In this document: one piece after another, positions 26,654-35,505 of the stretch
Position numbering within the stretch: the first letter of the stretch is position 1
Layout: every line of letters begins with the position of its first letter
DNA from: Pusillimonas sp. UBA3987
GTDB lineage: Bacteria; Pseudomonadota; Gammaproteobacteria; Burkholderiales; Burkholderiaceae_B
Direction: 5' to 3'
NCBI GenBank assembly: GCA_002384935.1
Contig: DGCD01000014.1
Location: 62,001-126,000 of the forward strand
Length of the DNA stretch: 64,000 nucleotides
Program-made: the position numbers and the translations under genes
Notes under the pieces: generated by a model
Seen by the model: only the letters and a program-made list of their open reading frames with translations
Told to the model about the DNA's origin: nothing
The model's database searches: none

Positions 26654-26695
26654 ATGTAGTCAATTCCGAATAATTTGGTATTTACTACATTAAAT
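26654..26695. promoter_or_regulatory. Candidate TetR operator between the regulator and fdxA
   Basis: ATGTAGT at 26654-26660 and ACTACAT at 26684-26690 form a perfect 7-base inverted repeat with 23 bases between. The right arm lies inside TGGTATTTACTACATTAAAT (26676-26695), which closely matches the element at 12384-12402. The position in a divergent TetR/fdxA gap fits an operator. The start of fdxA is 56 bases downstream. Confidence 0.45.
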
Positions 26696-26750
26696 TTATG
26701 CCGTACTATGTGGAAAATTTTTGTATTTATTCAAGCTATAGGTCTATAAA

Positions 26751-27074
26751 ATGACGCACGTCGTAACCGAATCCTGTATTAAGTGCCGCTATACTGATTG
26801 CGTCGATGTCTGTCCGGTCGACTGTTTTCATATTGGCCCCAACTTCCTGGTTATCGATCCCGACGAGTGCATCGACTGTGCCGTCTGCGTGCCAGAGTGC
26901 CCTGTAGAAGCCATTTATGCGGAAGAAGACCTGCCTCAGGATCAACTCGATTTCATTCGCATCAATGCTGAACTGACGCCTGAGTGGGAGGTCATTGATT
27001 CCAGTATCGGCTCGCTGCCAGACGCCGAGGAGTGGAAAGACAAACCCAACAAACGCGAATTGCTCGAGCGCTGA
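26751..27074 (+). CDS. fdxA: 7Fe-type ferredoxin, FdxA family
   Basis: The 107-residue protein is a typical FdxA with an N-terminal cysteine set (C9, C12, C17, C21 in SCIKCRYTDCVDVCP) and a second set C40-x2-C43-x2-C46-x3-C50 (ECIDCAVCVPECP). These bind [3Fe-4S] and [4Fe-4S] centres. It is a soluble low-potential electron carrier. It is divergent from the TetR gene and followed 65 bases later by an aldehyde dehydrogenase gene. Because 6-hydroxynicotinate reductase of anaerobes is ferredoxin-dependent, this could be the electron donor of the reductase at 17985-19589. FdxA genes are also common elsewhere, so the link is inference. Confidence 0.92.
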   Translation: MTHVVTESCIKCRYTDCVDVCPVDCFHIGPNFLVIDPDECIDCAVCVPECPVEAIYAEEDLPQDQLDFIRINAELTPEWEVIDSSIGSLPDAEEWKDKPNKRELLER

Positions 27075-27139
27075 AAGCCGGCCCTGCACACCGGCGTGTA
27101 GCCCGTTTCAAGTGGTCGCGACGTTAAACAGGACGCACA

Positions 27140-28570
27140 ATGCATAAAAACTGGATCGCCGGCGAATGGGTCGGCTCATCAAACGTTCAAAAAAACCTCA
27201 ATCCGTCGAATCTGAACGATGTCGTAGGGGAGTACGTACGTGCCTCGGCTGAAAACGTGGAGTCCGCCATCGACGCGGCGCAACACGCCTGGCCGGCCTG
27301 GTCGCTGAACACCCCGCAGCAACGTTTCGACGCGCTGGATGCCATCGGCTCGGAAATTCTGGCGCGAAAGAACGAACTGGGTGAGTTGCTGGCGCGTGAA
27401 GAGGGTAAAACATTGCCGGAGGCAATCGCCGAAGCGGGGCGTGCCGGACAAATCTTCAAGTTTTTTGCCGGCGAGGCACTTCGGGTGGGCGGTGAATCGC
27501 TGCCTTCCGTACGTCCTGGCCTGCAGGTGGAAATTTCCCGCGAACCATTGGGTGTAGTGGGGATTATTACACCGTGGAATTTTCCCATCGCCATTCCGGC
27601 ATGGAAGATCGCGCCGGCACTGGCTTACGGCAATTGCGTTGTTTTCAAACCGGCCGACCTGGTTCCAGGTTCGGCATGGGCCCTGGCTGAAATCATCAGC
27701 CGAAGCGGGCTGCCCGCCGGCGTGTTCAATCTGGTCATGGGTCGCGGTTCGGTTGTGGGTGCCGCCATGGTGGAAGATCCCCGCATTAACGCAATTACCT
27801 TCACCGGCTCGGTGGGGACCGGGCGCAACTTGTTGAACCAGGCCGCCGAACGACAAAAGAAAGTTCAATTGGAACTGGGCGGCAAGAATCCATTGGTGAT
27901 TCTGAACGACGCCGACATGGAAACCGCGCTCGACGTGGCCATTCAAGGCGCCTTCTATTCAACGGGCCAGCGTTGCACTGCCAGCAGCCGCATTATTGTT
28001 GAACAGGGTATTTACGACCAGTTCACCCAGGAATTGGCCAAGCGCACATCTGCGCTGCGAGTAGGTGATGCACTTAAATCCGAAACGCAAATTGGCCCGG
28101 TCGCCGATGAGTCTCAACTGGAACAAGACCTCAGCTATGTGCGTATCGGCCAGGACGAAGGTGCCTCATTGCTGTGTGGCGGCGAACGCGTGGAACGCGA
28201 CACACCGGGCTATTACTTCACGCCCGCCGTACTGGCCAATGCCACCAACGACATGCGGTCATCGCGCGAAGAAATTTTCGGGCCCGTAGCCAGCGTCATC
28301 AAGGCCGACGACTACGACCATGCGCTGGCCTTGGCCAACGATACCGAATTTGGCTTGAGCTCGGGTATTTGCACCACGTCGCTAAAATACGCCAGCCATT
28401 TCAAACGTCATATCCAAACGGGTATGGTCATGGTAAACGTACCCACTGCGGGCGTCGATTATCACGTTCCATTCGGTGGCCGCAAAGGCTCCAGCTACGG
28501 CCCGCGTGAACAAGGCCGTTATGCCCAGGAGTTCTTCACGATTGTAAAAACCGCGTACACCAAAGCTTAA
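27140..28570 (+). CDS. NAD(P)-dependent aldehyde dehydrogenase (2-oxoglutarate semialdehyde type)
   Basis: The 476-residue protein is a full-length ALDH with cofactor motif FTGSVGTGR, general-base Glu in QLELGGKNP and catalytic Cys in GQRCTASSR. The VVGIITPWNFPIAIPAWKIAPAL and VDYHVPFGGRKGSSYGPREQG strings match the alpha-ketoglutarate-semialdehyde dehydrogenase group. It would oxidise a C5-C6 dicarboxylic semialdehyde. In the proposed reductive pathway, a formyl-dicarboxylate from enamidase-type ring opening would be a logical substrate. AGGA lies six bases before the ATG. Confidence 0.9.
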   Translation: MHKNWIAGEWVGSSNVQKNLNPSNLNDVVGEYVRASAENVESAIDAAQHAWPAWSLNTPQQRFDALDAIGSEILARKNELGELLAREEGKTLPEAIAEAGRAGQIFKFFAGEALRVGGESLPSVRPGLQVEISREPLGVVGIITPWNFPIAIPAWKIAPALAYGNCVVFKPADLVPGSAWALAEIISRSGLPAGVFNLVMGRGSVVGAAMVEDPRINAITFTGSVGTGRNLLNQAAERQKKVQLELGGKNPLVILNDADMETALDVAIQGAFYSTGQRCTASSRIIVEQGIYDQFTQELAKRTSALRVGDALKSETQIGPVADESQLEQDLSYVRIGQDEGASLLCGGERVERDTPGYYFTPAVLANATNDMRSSREEIFGPVASVIKADDYDHALALANDTEFGLSSGICTTSLKYASHFKRHIQTGMVMVNVPTAGVDYHVPFGGRKGSSYGPREQGRYAQEFFTIVKTAYTKA

Positions 28571-28585
28571 TGGTCTTCAAGGCAC

Positions 28586-28611
28586 GGTGGCTGGGTACCT
28601 TACCAGCCACC
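28586..28611. terminator. Strong hairpin at the end of the aldehyde dehydrogenase gene
   Basis: GGTGGCTGG and CCAGCCACC form a perfect 9-base stem with an 8-base loop, 16 bases after the aldehyde dehydrogenase stop. There is no T-run on either side. It overlaps the last codons of the convergent TPM-domain gene. It may stop or stabilise transcripts from both sides. Confidence 0.4.
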
Positions 28612-29571
28612 CGAAGCACCACCGCCACCGCTGCGACCGCCACCACCGCCGAAACCACCCCCACCAAAACCGCCGGAGCGGCCGCCGCGATGCCCACCGG
28701 CAGCCCAGCCACCCAGGCCACCTAAAGCGCCTGCACGCCCCCATCGACCACGACGCGATCCGCCCGAGCCCGGCCCCGAGCCAGGGCCGCGACCGCCACC
28801 CCCGCGGGCCGCACGAATCGCCAGGCTGATTACGAACATCGCCATGCCGCCCAACACGGCAAAAACCAGGCTGCCACTGGCCATAAACACAATGACACCG
28901 CCGGCTATGCCCGCCATAATCGGCGGTAGCGCCAGCACGAAGATCAGGCCGAACAAAGCAAAATCCCACCAGGAGGCATCATCAACATTGCCCTTCTTGC
29001 CCCCTGTTTGTGTCGGCACCGGCAGGTCTTCCCCCTGCACCAGCCCAATGAGGCTGTTCACCCCGGCTGTCACACCCCCGGCAAAATCGCCCTGCTGGAA
29101 CCGGGGTGCCACTTGCTCACGAATGATACGGCCGGCCAAAAGGTCGGGTACCGCGCCTTCCAGTCCGTAGCCCACTTCAATGCGCATGCGCCGGTCATCT
29201 TTAGCCACGACAAATAAAATGCCGTCATCCACCCGCTCGCGCCCCAGCTTCCATTGTTCGAACGCCCGCACGGCGTACTGGTCGATACTTTCCGTACCCG
29301 TAGTGGGAATCATCAAAACCGCAATCTGTGCTCCTTTTTCCGCCTCGAGTGCGGCCAACGACCGGGTCAGCGACTCAATCGTTTGGGCATCCAGCGTACC
29401 GGTGGTGTCGGTCACCCGTTCCTGCAGCGCAGGTACGGCAGGCTCGGCACTGGTTTGGGCAAAGGCCGCACCCGCCGCCAATAACATCAGCAGACACATA
29501 GCCCCCGCGCGAAACCATGTTGCAAAAACAACCTGGCTCAACCGGGCAGTGAATTGCGGCATGCCTGGCAT
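28600..29571 (-). CDS. TPM-domain membrane protein (YgcG-like) with Gly-rich tail
   Basis: The 323-residue protein has a signal peptide or anchor (about residues 20-38), a TPM domain (about 50-175: RVTDTTGTLDAQTIESLTRSL, DDGILFVVAKDDRRMRIEVG, GYGLEGAVPD), two or three membrane helices (about 203-255), and a C-terminal tail that is almost wholly Gly, Arg and Ser. This is the usual architecture of YgcG/TPM proteins paired with LemA. Its ATG shares one base with the lemA stop. Function is unclear; the family has been linked to membrane and envelope stress and to photosystem repair in plants. Confidence 0.85.
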   Translation of the reverse strand: MPGMPQFTARLSQVVFATWFRAGAMCLLMLLAAGAAFAQTSAEPAVPALQERVTDTTGTLDAQTIESLTRSLAALEAEKGAQIAVLMIPTTGTESIDQYAVRAFEQWKLGRERVDDGILFVVAKDDRRMRIEVGYGLEGAVPDLLAGRIIREQVAPRFQQGDFAGGVTAGVNSLIGLVQGEDLPVPTQTGGKKGNVDDASWWDFALFGLIFVLALPPIMAGIAGGVIVFMASGSLVFAVLGGMAMFVISLAIRAARGGGGRGPGSGPGSGGSRRGRWGRAGALGGLGGWAAGGHRGGRSGGFGGGGFGGGGGRSGGGGASGGW

Positions 29572-30185
29572 TACTGGACTCCCGATTGCTGTGGCGTATC
29601 AAACTGCACCTCAGGGCGGCGCATCAGTTCTTCCTGACGATCCATTCCATAGTTTTCCTTCACTGTGTAGCCAAACAATTTTGCCGTAATCAAAGTGGGG
29701 AACTGGCGAATGGCCACGTTATATTCCTGTACCGCCCGCACATAGCGGCCCCGCTCAGTGGCAATGCGATTCTCGGTACCTTCAAGCTGGGTCATCAAGT
29801 CGCGAAACAAGCCGTCACTTTTCAATTGCGGATAATTTTCGGAAACGGCAATAAGGCGAGACAAGGCCGACGACAACTGCGTCTGTGCCTGCTCGAAGCG
29901 CTGCATTAAAGCGGGATCACTCAAGTCATCGACATTGATCTGCAGGTTAGCCACTTTGCTTCGCGCTTCAGTCACCTCGATTAACACGGTTCGTTCATTC
30001 ACCATATAGGCATTAACCGACGACACCAATTGCGGCACCAGGTCGGCACGCCGCTCGTATTGATTCAACATTTGCGACCAGGCCGCCTTAACCTGTTCGT
30101 CGAGCCGCTGGACTTCGTTGTAGCCGCAGCCCGACAACACCACGGCCAACAAAGGGGCAAACAACCAGAATAGTATGCGTTTCAT
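29571..30185 (-). CDS. lemA: LemA family lipoprotein
   Basis: The 204-residue protein begins with a lipoprotein signal (MKRILFWLFAPLLAVVLSGC) and continues as a helical LemA domain (YNEVQRLDEQVKAAWSQMLNQYERRADLVPQLV). Coiled-coil character is high. LemA and TPM proteins are encoded together in many bacteria, as here. The precise role is unknown. GGAAGG precedes the ATG. Confidence 0.88.
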   Translation of the reverse strand: MKRILFWLFAPLLAVVLSGCGYNEVQRLDEQVKAAWSQMLNQYERRADLVPQLVSSVNAYMVNERTVLIEVTEARSKVANLQINVDDLSDPALMQRFEQAQTQLSSALSRLIAVSENYPQLKSDGLFRDLMTQLEGTENRIATERGRYVRAVQEYNVAIRQFPTLITAKLFGYTVKENYGMDRQEELMRRPEVQFDTPQQSGVQ

Positions 30186-30397
30186 TTAAGGCCTTCCCGG
30201 AAAACAACAGTTAAGAACAAACATAATGCCGTCATGATACCGCCTGAGTTACAATGTCACCCGCAAGCCGAGCCAGTCAGCTTGCGCGCTGGCCTTCTTG
30301 AAAGGCCGCTTCATTTAATTTTGGCCTTGTTGGCCTTGTCTCGTCCGCCCAGACTGGTGCCATCGAATTATGGCAGGCTGGCGCCGGAGCACAATCT

Positions 30398-31714
30398 TTG
30401 TCTCATTCCGTTTCTTTTGCCGACCTTGGGTTGGCTGAACCCCTTTTGCGTGCTGTTTCCGATACCGGCTACACCACCCCCACCCCTATTCAGGCCCAGG
30501 CCATCCCCCTGGTGATGCAAGGCGGCGACCTGCTTGCCGCCGCCCAAACCGGCACCGGCAAAACCGCCGGCTTCACACTACCCATTTTGCATCGCTTGCT
30601 GGCCACCCCGGGCAAACGTGCGGCCGGACGCCCGCGCTGCCTGATCCTGACCCCCACCCGAGAGCTCACTGCACAGGTTGAGGCCTCGGTAAAGGAATAT
30701 GGCCGCCACACTGCGTTGCGCTCACTGGTTATTTTCGGGGGCGTGAACATCAACCCGCAAATCAATGCGCTGAAAAAGCCCGTGGATATTCTGGTTGCAA
30801 CACCCGGACGCCTGCTGGATCACGCCGGCCAGAAAACGATCGACCTTTCCGGTGTTGAGATTCTGGTGCTGGATGAAGCCGACCGCATGCTCGACATGGG
30901 CTTTATTCACGACATTCGACGCATACTGGCCCTGTTGCCCAAACAAAGGCAAAACCTGCTGTTCTCGGCCACTTTCTCGGAAGAGATCCGCACGCTGGCG
31001 CGCAAGGTTCTGAACGAGCCACAGGAAGTATCGGTAACCCCCCGCAATACCGCCTCGGAGCTGGTCAACCAACGAGTGGTATTAACCGAACAGACCCAGA
31101 AACGCGACCTGCTTAGTCACGTTATTCGCGAAAGCGGCTGGCATCAGGTGTTGGTTTTCACGCGCACCAAGCACGGCGCCAACCGCCTGGCTGAAAAACT
31201 CAGCAAAGACGGTCTGAGCGCCGCCGCCATCCACGGCAACAAAAGCCAGAACGCGCGCACCCGCGCTCTGGATGGCTTCAAAACCGGCAAAGTAACGGTA
31301 CTGGTTGCCACCGATATCGCTGCACGCGGCATCGACATCGACGAACTGCCTCATGTTGTGAACTTTGAACTTCCCAACATTCCTGAAGACTATGTTCACC
31401 GTATTGGCCGTACCGGTCGCGCCGGCAGTGCAGGGTCGGCGTTGTCACTCGTGGATAAAAGCGAAATCAAGTATCTGAACGCTATTGAAAAACTCATGCG
31501 CCGCCCCATTGAACGCACCGAAATTACGGGCTGGGTTCCCAAGCCGATACAACCCGGTGCCGCAGGCGAAGAATCAGATGCCGGCCGGGCGCCCCGCCCT
31601 CAAGGCCGGCGTGCGGGGCACCCGCCGCGCAACACCACCGGCAGGCCGTCACGCCCTGCAAGCCGCTCAGGCGGCCGAGGCACGTCGCACCAGGCTGCGC
31701 GGCGCGCGTCATAA
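30398..31714 (+). CDS. rhlE: ATP-dependent RNA helicase, DEAD-box, RhlE family
   Basis: The 438-residue protein has all DEAD-box motifs: the Q motif (YTTPTPIQAQAIP), AAQTGTGKTAGFTLP, PTRELTAQ, TPGRLLDH, LDEADRMLDMGF, FSATFSEE, and HRIGRTGRAG. The C-terminal 70 residues are basic and low-complexity, as in RhlE proteins. RhlE remodels RNA in ribosome assembly and mRNA decay. No ATG fits; translation probably starts at TTG with GGAG eight bases upstream. Confidence 0.93.
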   Translation: MSHSVSFADLGLAEPLLRAVSDTGYTTPTPIQAQAIPLVMQGGDLLAAAQTGTGKTAGFTLPILHRLLATPGKRAAGRPRCLILTPTRELTAQVEASVKEYGRHTALRSLVIFGGVNINPQINALKKPVDILVATPGRLLDHAGQKTIDLSGVEILVLDEADRMLDMGFIHDIRRILALLPKQRQNLLFSATFSEEIRTLARKVLNEPQEVSVTPRNTASELVNQRVVLTEQTQKRDLLSHVIRESGWHQVLVFTRTKHGANRLAEKLSKDGLSAAAIHGNKSQNARTRALDGFKTGKVTVLVATDIAARGIDIDELPHVVNFELPNIPEDYVHRIGRTGRAGSAGSALSLVDKSEIKYLNAIEKLMRRPIERTEITGWVPKPIQPGAAGEESDAGRAPRPQGRRAGHPPRNTTGRPSRPASRSGGRGTSHQAARRAS

Positions 31715-31726
31715 ACACCATAGGCT

Positions 31727-31767
31727 CACCCCCTGGTTCCAGGCCACTTGCCGGATACCAGGGGGTG
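31727..31767. terminator. 11-base perfect hairpin after rhlE
   Basis: CACCCCCTGGT (31727-31737) and ACCAGGGGGTG (31757-31767) pair perfectly over 11 bases with a 19-base loop, 13 bases after the rhlE stop. No T-run follows, so it is not a classical intrinsic terminator. It may be a Rho-assisted terminator or an mRNA 3-prime stabiliser. A second pair, GGCCAC (31742-31747) and GTGGCC (31775-31780), overlaps it and could form an alternative fold. Confidence 0.5.
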
Positions 31768-31833
31768 GCACGCATGTGGCCACTGTAATGTCAATGATAA
31801 AATCGTTAACGTCTTCTCTTGCTCGGTACCGCT

Positions 31834-34800
31834 ATGCATGACGAACTGGGGTTTTTCTTTGAAAACCATCCTGATCCCATGTTTGTGTACGACCTGAAAA
31901 CACTGAAGTTTCTGGCGGTGAATCGCACCGCCTTGGATGTCTACGGCTACAGCTACGACGAATTTCTGGGCATGACAATTGCGGCCCTGCGCCCTGCTGA
32001 AGATGTTCCCCGCTTGCTGGACGCCGTTAAACGCCTTGACGGACGACGGGTCGACGGCTATATCTGGCGCCACCGTACCCGGTCGGGGCAAACCTTGCTG
32101 GTCGATATCATTTCAAAAGCCATTCACTACAACGGCCAGGATGCCCGCCTGGTGGTGGCGCGCAATATTACCGCTACAGCACAGCTGCAAGCCTTCTTCG
32201 AAGCCCTGCCGGGCAAGTTTCTGGTGGTCGACGCCGAGAACTTCTCCATTATTGCGGTCAGCGACGACTATCTGAAAGTAACCCAGCGCAAGCGTGACGA
32301 GCTAAAAGGGCGCCCTTTGTTTGAAGCCTTCCCTGAAGACCCGGACAACCCATCCAGCAAAGACGGCCTTTCTGTATTGCGACGCTCTTTCAGGCGCGTC
32401 GTTGAAACCGGCCTCACGGATACCATGGGCGTGCAGCGCTATCCCATACCGGTAGAACGCAACAATGGTACTCAATTCGAAGAGCGCTTCTGGAGCGTGG
32501 TGAACAGCCCCATCAAGGGGGGCGACAAGCGCGTTGCGTATGTGATTCACCGCGTGGAAGACGTGACCGATTTTGTCAGAATGGCCGGCTCGGATAATGC
32601 CTTGTCGCCCCTGGCGCAGCAAAGCCGAGAGGCCCAATTAGCCACGGAAATCATACTGCGTGCGCAAGAGCTTAAAGAGACCAACCTGCGCCTGGAGACA
32701 CAAGAGGCGCATTTGCGCCTGGCTCAGCGCCTGCTTTCGTTGGCCGTATGGAACATCAATCTAAATAATGGGCAAATGTATTGGTCTGACAACCTGTATG
32801 CCCTGTGCGGTGTGTCACCTGCCGAAATGGACCACTCGGTCGACTATTTGCTCAACGAGCTCATCCATCCCGACGACCGCGACCGCGCCAGGCAATTACT
32901 GGAAGACTACCAGCTCAATCCTGAAGGCCCCATGGCGTTTGCGCACCGCCTTATTCGGCCAAGCGACCAGGCCATTGTTCACTTCCGCGGGCTGGCCGAA
33001 ATTCAAACCGGCGAAAGCGGCGACCCCATCCTGACCGGCATCATCCTGGATGTCACGCAAGAGGTAGAAACCCGCCTGCGCCTTGACGCAGCCGCCGGCA
33101 TGCAGCGCATTGCCGACCGGGCAGCCAAGCTGGGCGGCTGGCGTGTGAATCTGCATGAAGGCTTTGTGCGCTGGTCGACACAAACCGCCCGCATCCATGA
33201 GCGTCCGCAAACCCTGCGCCCTCTTCTGGCGGAAGCCCTCTCTTTCTACGCACCGGAGTATCAGGCTCGTATCCAGAAAGTGTTTGCCGCGTGTACGCAG
33301 GAAGGACGCCCATTCGACGAAGTACTGCAAATCATCAAGGCTGTCAGCGGCGAGCGGGCCTGGGTTCGGACCATTGGCGAACCCCTGAGAAACGAGCAGG
33401 GCGATATTATCGGCGCACAAGGCGCGTTCCAGGACATCACCGATCAGATCAAAATCCAGGAACAGTCCTCGTCACTGGCCAAACGCTTGGCACACACCCT
33501 GGACAACATGAGCGACGCCTTTTTCCTGCTCGACCAGAATCTGCACTTTCTTTATCTGAACCCGCACGCCGAAAAATTACTGCGCTGTTCGCGCGATAAA
33601 GTATTGGGCCAGTTTTTATTCGATGCATTCCCCCGCACGCAAGATACTGAAATCGCCCATCGAATCGATAGCGCACTGGCAGAACAAAAATCGCTCGAGT
33701 TCACGCACTACTCCGAACAGTTCGAGTGCTGGTTTGAAACCAATCTTTACCCCACCTACGACAGCATTGCCGTTTACTTTCGCGACGTGACCGAACGACG
33801 CGAAATGGCGGAGCGCCTGAATCAGTCTCAAAAAATGGAAGCCGTTGGTCAACTCACCGGCGGAGTGGCGCACGACTTCAACAATCTGCTGACCGTCATT
33901 ATGGGCAATGCGGAATTATTGAAAGAAAGCCTGGACGGCCACCCGAACCTGCGTATCTATGTCGAAATGACAGCCAATGCTGCAGAGCGAGGCGCCGAAC
34001 TGACCAACCGCCTGCTTGCTTTTGCGCGCCGACAGGCGCTGGAACCCAAGCTAACCGACGTCAACCGCCTGGTCAGCGACATGGAGCACCTGCTGCGTCG
34101 CACACTAAGCGAAGACATCGAAATTGAGTTGGTGCGCGGCGGTGGACTCTGGCCGGCAGAAGTTGACCCCAGCCAAGTGGAGTCAGCGATATTGAATATG
34201 TCAATCAATGCGCGCGACGCCATGCCAACCGGCGGGAAACTCACCATTGAAACCGCCAATGCCCGACTTGATGATGCCTACGCGGAAATTCACCCCGGGG
34301 TCGACGCGGGCCAATATGTGATGATTTCCGTTTCCGATACGGGAAGCGGCATGACCGAGGCAGTGAAAAGCCGGGCATTCGAGCCCTTCTTCACCACCAA
34401 GCCTGTCGGCAAGGGAAACGGATTGGGGCTGCCCATGGTGTACGGTTTTGTAAAACAATCGGGCGGCCATATCAAAATTTATTCCGAAGAAAACGAAGGC
34501 ACCACGATCCGTTTGTATTTTCCACGCGCATTTAAAGAGGGACAAACCGATATGCAGGAGCGGGCACCCAGCGCAGTGCAAACCGGGCATGAGCACATAC
34601 TGGTGGTAGAAGACGACGCCATGGTGCGCGAACACGTAACGAATCTGCTTATGGGTATGGGCTATCGCGTTTCAGGCGCCTCTTCCGGCATCGAGGCCCT
34701 GGCCGCTTTACAGGCGCGCAACGATATCGACCTTCTTTTTACCGACATTATCATGCCGGGCGGCATGAACGGGCGCCAACTGGCAGACGAAGCCGTGAAA

Positions 34801-34956
34801 TTCCTGCCAAACCTGAAGGTGCTGTTCACGTCGGGCTATACCGAAAACGCCATCGTGCATCATGGTCGCCTCGATGCGGGTGTGCATCTGCTGGGCAAAC
34901 CGTATCGACGCCATGAACTGGCTACGAAAATAAGAAAAGTACTGGACGAAGCGTAA
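31834..34956 (+). CDS. Hybrid sensor histidine kinase with multiple PAS domains and C-terminal receiver
   Basis: The 1040-residue protein has four or five PAS-type domains in tandem (about residues 1-110, 115-240, 290-410, 420-540, 545-660), without evident membrane segments. A HisKA domain follows with GGVAHDFNNLL (His about 680), then HATPase motifs NMSINARDAMPTGG, SDTGSGM and GKGNGLGLPM, and a receiver with Asp about 971 in FTDIIMPGGMNG. The start at ATG 31834 is preferred over an earlier TTG. No response regulator or output gene lies nearby. It is probably a cytoplasmic sensor that acts on an unlinked partner; the signal is unknown. Confidence 0.9.
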   Translation: MHDELGFFFENHPDPMFVYDLKTLKFLAVNRTALDVYGYSYDEFLGMTIAALRPAEDVPRLLDAVKRLDGRRVDGYIWRHRTRSGQTLLVDIISKAIHYNGQDARLVVARNITATAQLQAFFEALPGKFLVVDAENFSIIAVSDDYLKVTQRKRDELKGRPLFEAFPEDPDNPSSKDGLSVLRRSFRRVVETGLTDTMGVQRYPIPVERNNGTQFEERFWSVVNSPIKGGDKRVAYVIHRVEDVTDFVRMAGSDNALSPLAQQSREAQLATEIILRAQELKETNLRLETQEAHLRLAQRLLSLAVWNINLNNGQMYWSDNLYALCGVSPAEMDHSVDYLLNELIHPDDRDRARQLLEDYQLNPEGPMAFAHRLIRPSDQAIVHFRGLAEIQTGESGDPILTGIILDVTQEVETRLRLDAAAGMQRIADRAAKLGGWRVNLHEGFVRWSTQTARIHERPQTLRPLLAEALSFYAPEYQARIQKVFAACTQEGRPFDEVLQIIKAVSGERAWVRTIGEPLRNEQGDIIGAQGAFQDITDQIKIQEQSSSLAKRLAHTLDNMSDAFFLLDQNLHFLYLNPHAEKLLRCSRDKVLGQFLFDAFPRTQDTEIAHRIDSALAEQKSLEFTHYSEQFECWFETNLYPTYDSIAVYFRDVTERREMAERLNQSQKMEAVGQLTGGVAHDFNNLLTVIMGNAELLKESLDGHPNLRIYVEMTANAAERGAELTNRLLAFARRQALEPKLTDVNRLVSDMEHLLRRTLSEDIEIELVRGGGLWPAEVDPSQVESAILNMSINARDAMPTGGKLTIETANARLDDAYAEIHPGVDAGQYVMISVSDTGSGMTEAVKSRAFEPFFTTKPVGKGNGLGLPMVYGFVKQSGGHIKIYSEENEGTTIRLYFPRAFKEGQTDMQERAPSAVQTGHEHILVVEDDAMVREHVTNLLMGMGYRVSGASSGIEALAALQARNDIDLLFTDIIMPGGMNGRQLADEAVKFLPNLKVLFTSGYTENAIVHHGRLDAGVHLLGKPYRRHELATKIRKVLDEA

Positions 34957-35025
34957 GAAATACGATGCCATGACGACTAAGCGCGGTAGGTTATTTCGAT
35001 TCCTCTCTATCCGCCACTCAGAACA

Positions 35026-35505
35026 TCATGAAATCCGCCTTTTAACAATATGGTCCAGCGACACGACACCGCCGCCCGTTGCCATGAGGTATAGCAGCAC
35101 CGCCGCCCACACCCCATGCGTGGGATACGCACCGGGATACACCAAAAACTGAATCACCGCCGTCATAACCAATAAGGCAAAGGCCGACAAACGTGTCGCC
35201 AAACCAAACAAGATCAGAATCGGAAAAACATGTTCTGCAAAGGCCGCCAGTGTTGCGCCCAGCTCGGGGGCAATAATCGGCAATTGATACTCTTGCTTAA
35301 ACAGAAACACGGCGTTGTCGGAAAGCGAGGGCCAACCTAGGTTGATGGTCCCTTGAATAATATCCAGGCTAAACCCTTCAACCTTGGTCTGGCCCGACTG
35401 CCAAAACACAGCGGCAATTGAAAACCGGCCCAGCAAGGCAATAAAGCTTTGCGGAATTCGGCTGAAATAATGATGCACACATGCTAATGCCTGCGCCGCT
35501 TTCAT
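35026..35505 (-). CDS. bufD: DoxX family membrane protein, last gene of the bufferin operon
   Basis: The 159-residue protein has four predicted membrane helices and the DoxX family opening FIALLGRFSIAAVFWQSGQTK. DoxX proteins are often encoded at the end of bufferin (DUF2282/DUF692/DUF2063) operons, where a redox or respiratory-quinone function is suspected. AAGGAG lies seven bases upstream of the ATG, which overlaps the stop of the DUF2063 gene by four bases (ATGA). The name bufD follows that operon convention. Confidence 0.8.
   Translation of the reverse strand: MKAAQALACVHHYFSRIPQSFIALLGRFSIAAVFWQSGQTKVEGFSLDIIQGTINLGWPSLSDNAVFLFKQEYQLPIIAPELGATLAAFAEHVFPILILFGLATRLSAFALLVMTAVIQFLVYPGAYPTHGVWAAVLLYLMATGGGVVSLDHIVKRRIS

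Noticed and set aside
27179..27946. 255-codon minus-strand frame inside the aldehyde dehydrogenase
   Set aside because: It is antisense to clear catalytic motifs, and the translation has no family character.
28600..28800. Repetitive GGC/CCG-rich tract resembling a repeat array
   Set aside because: It encodes the Gly/Arg/Ser tail of the TPM protein; there are no regular spacers or identical units, so it is not a CRISPR array or satellite.
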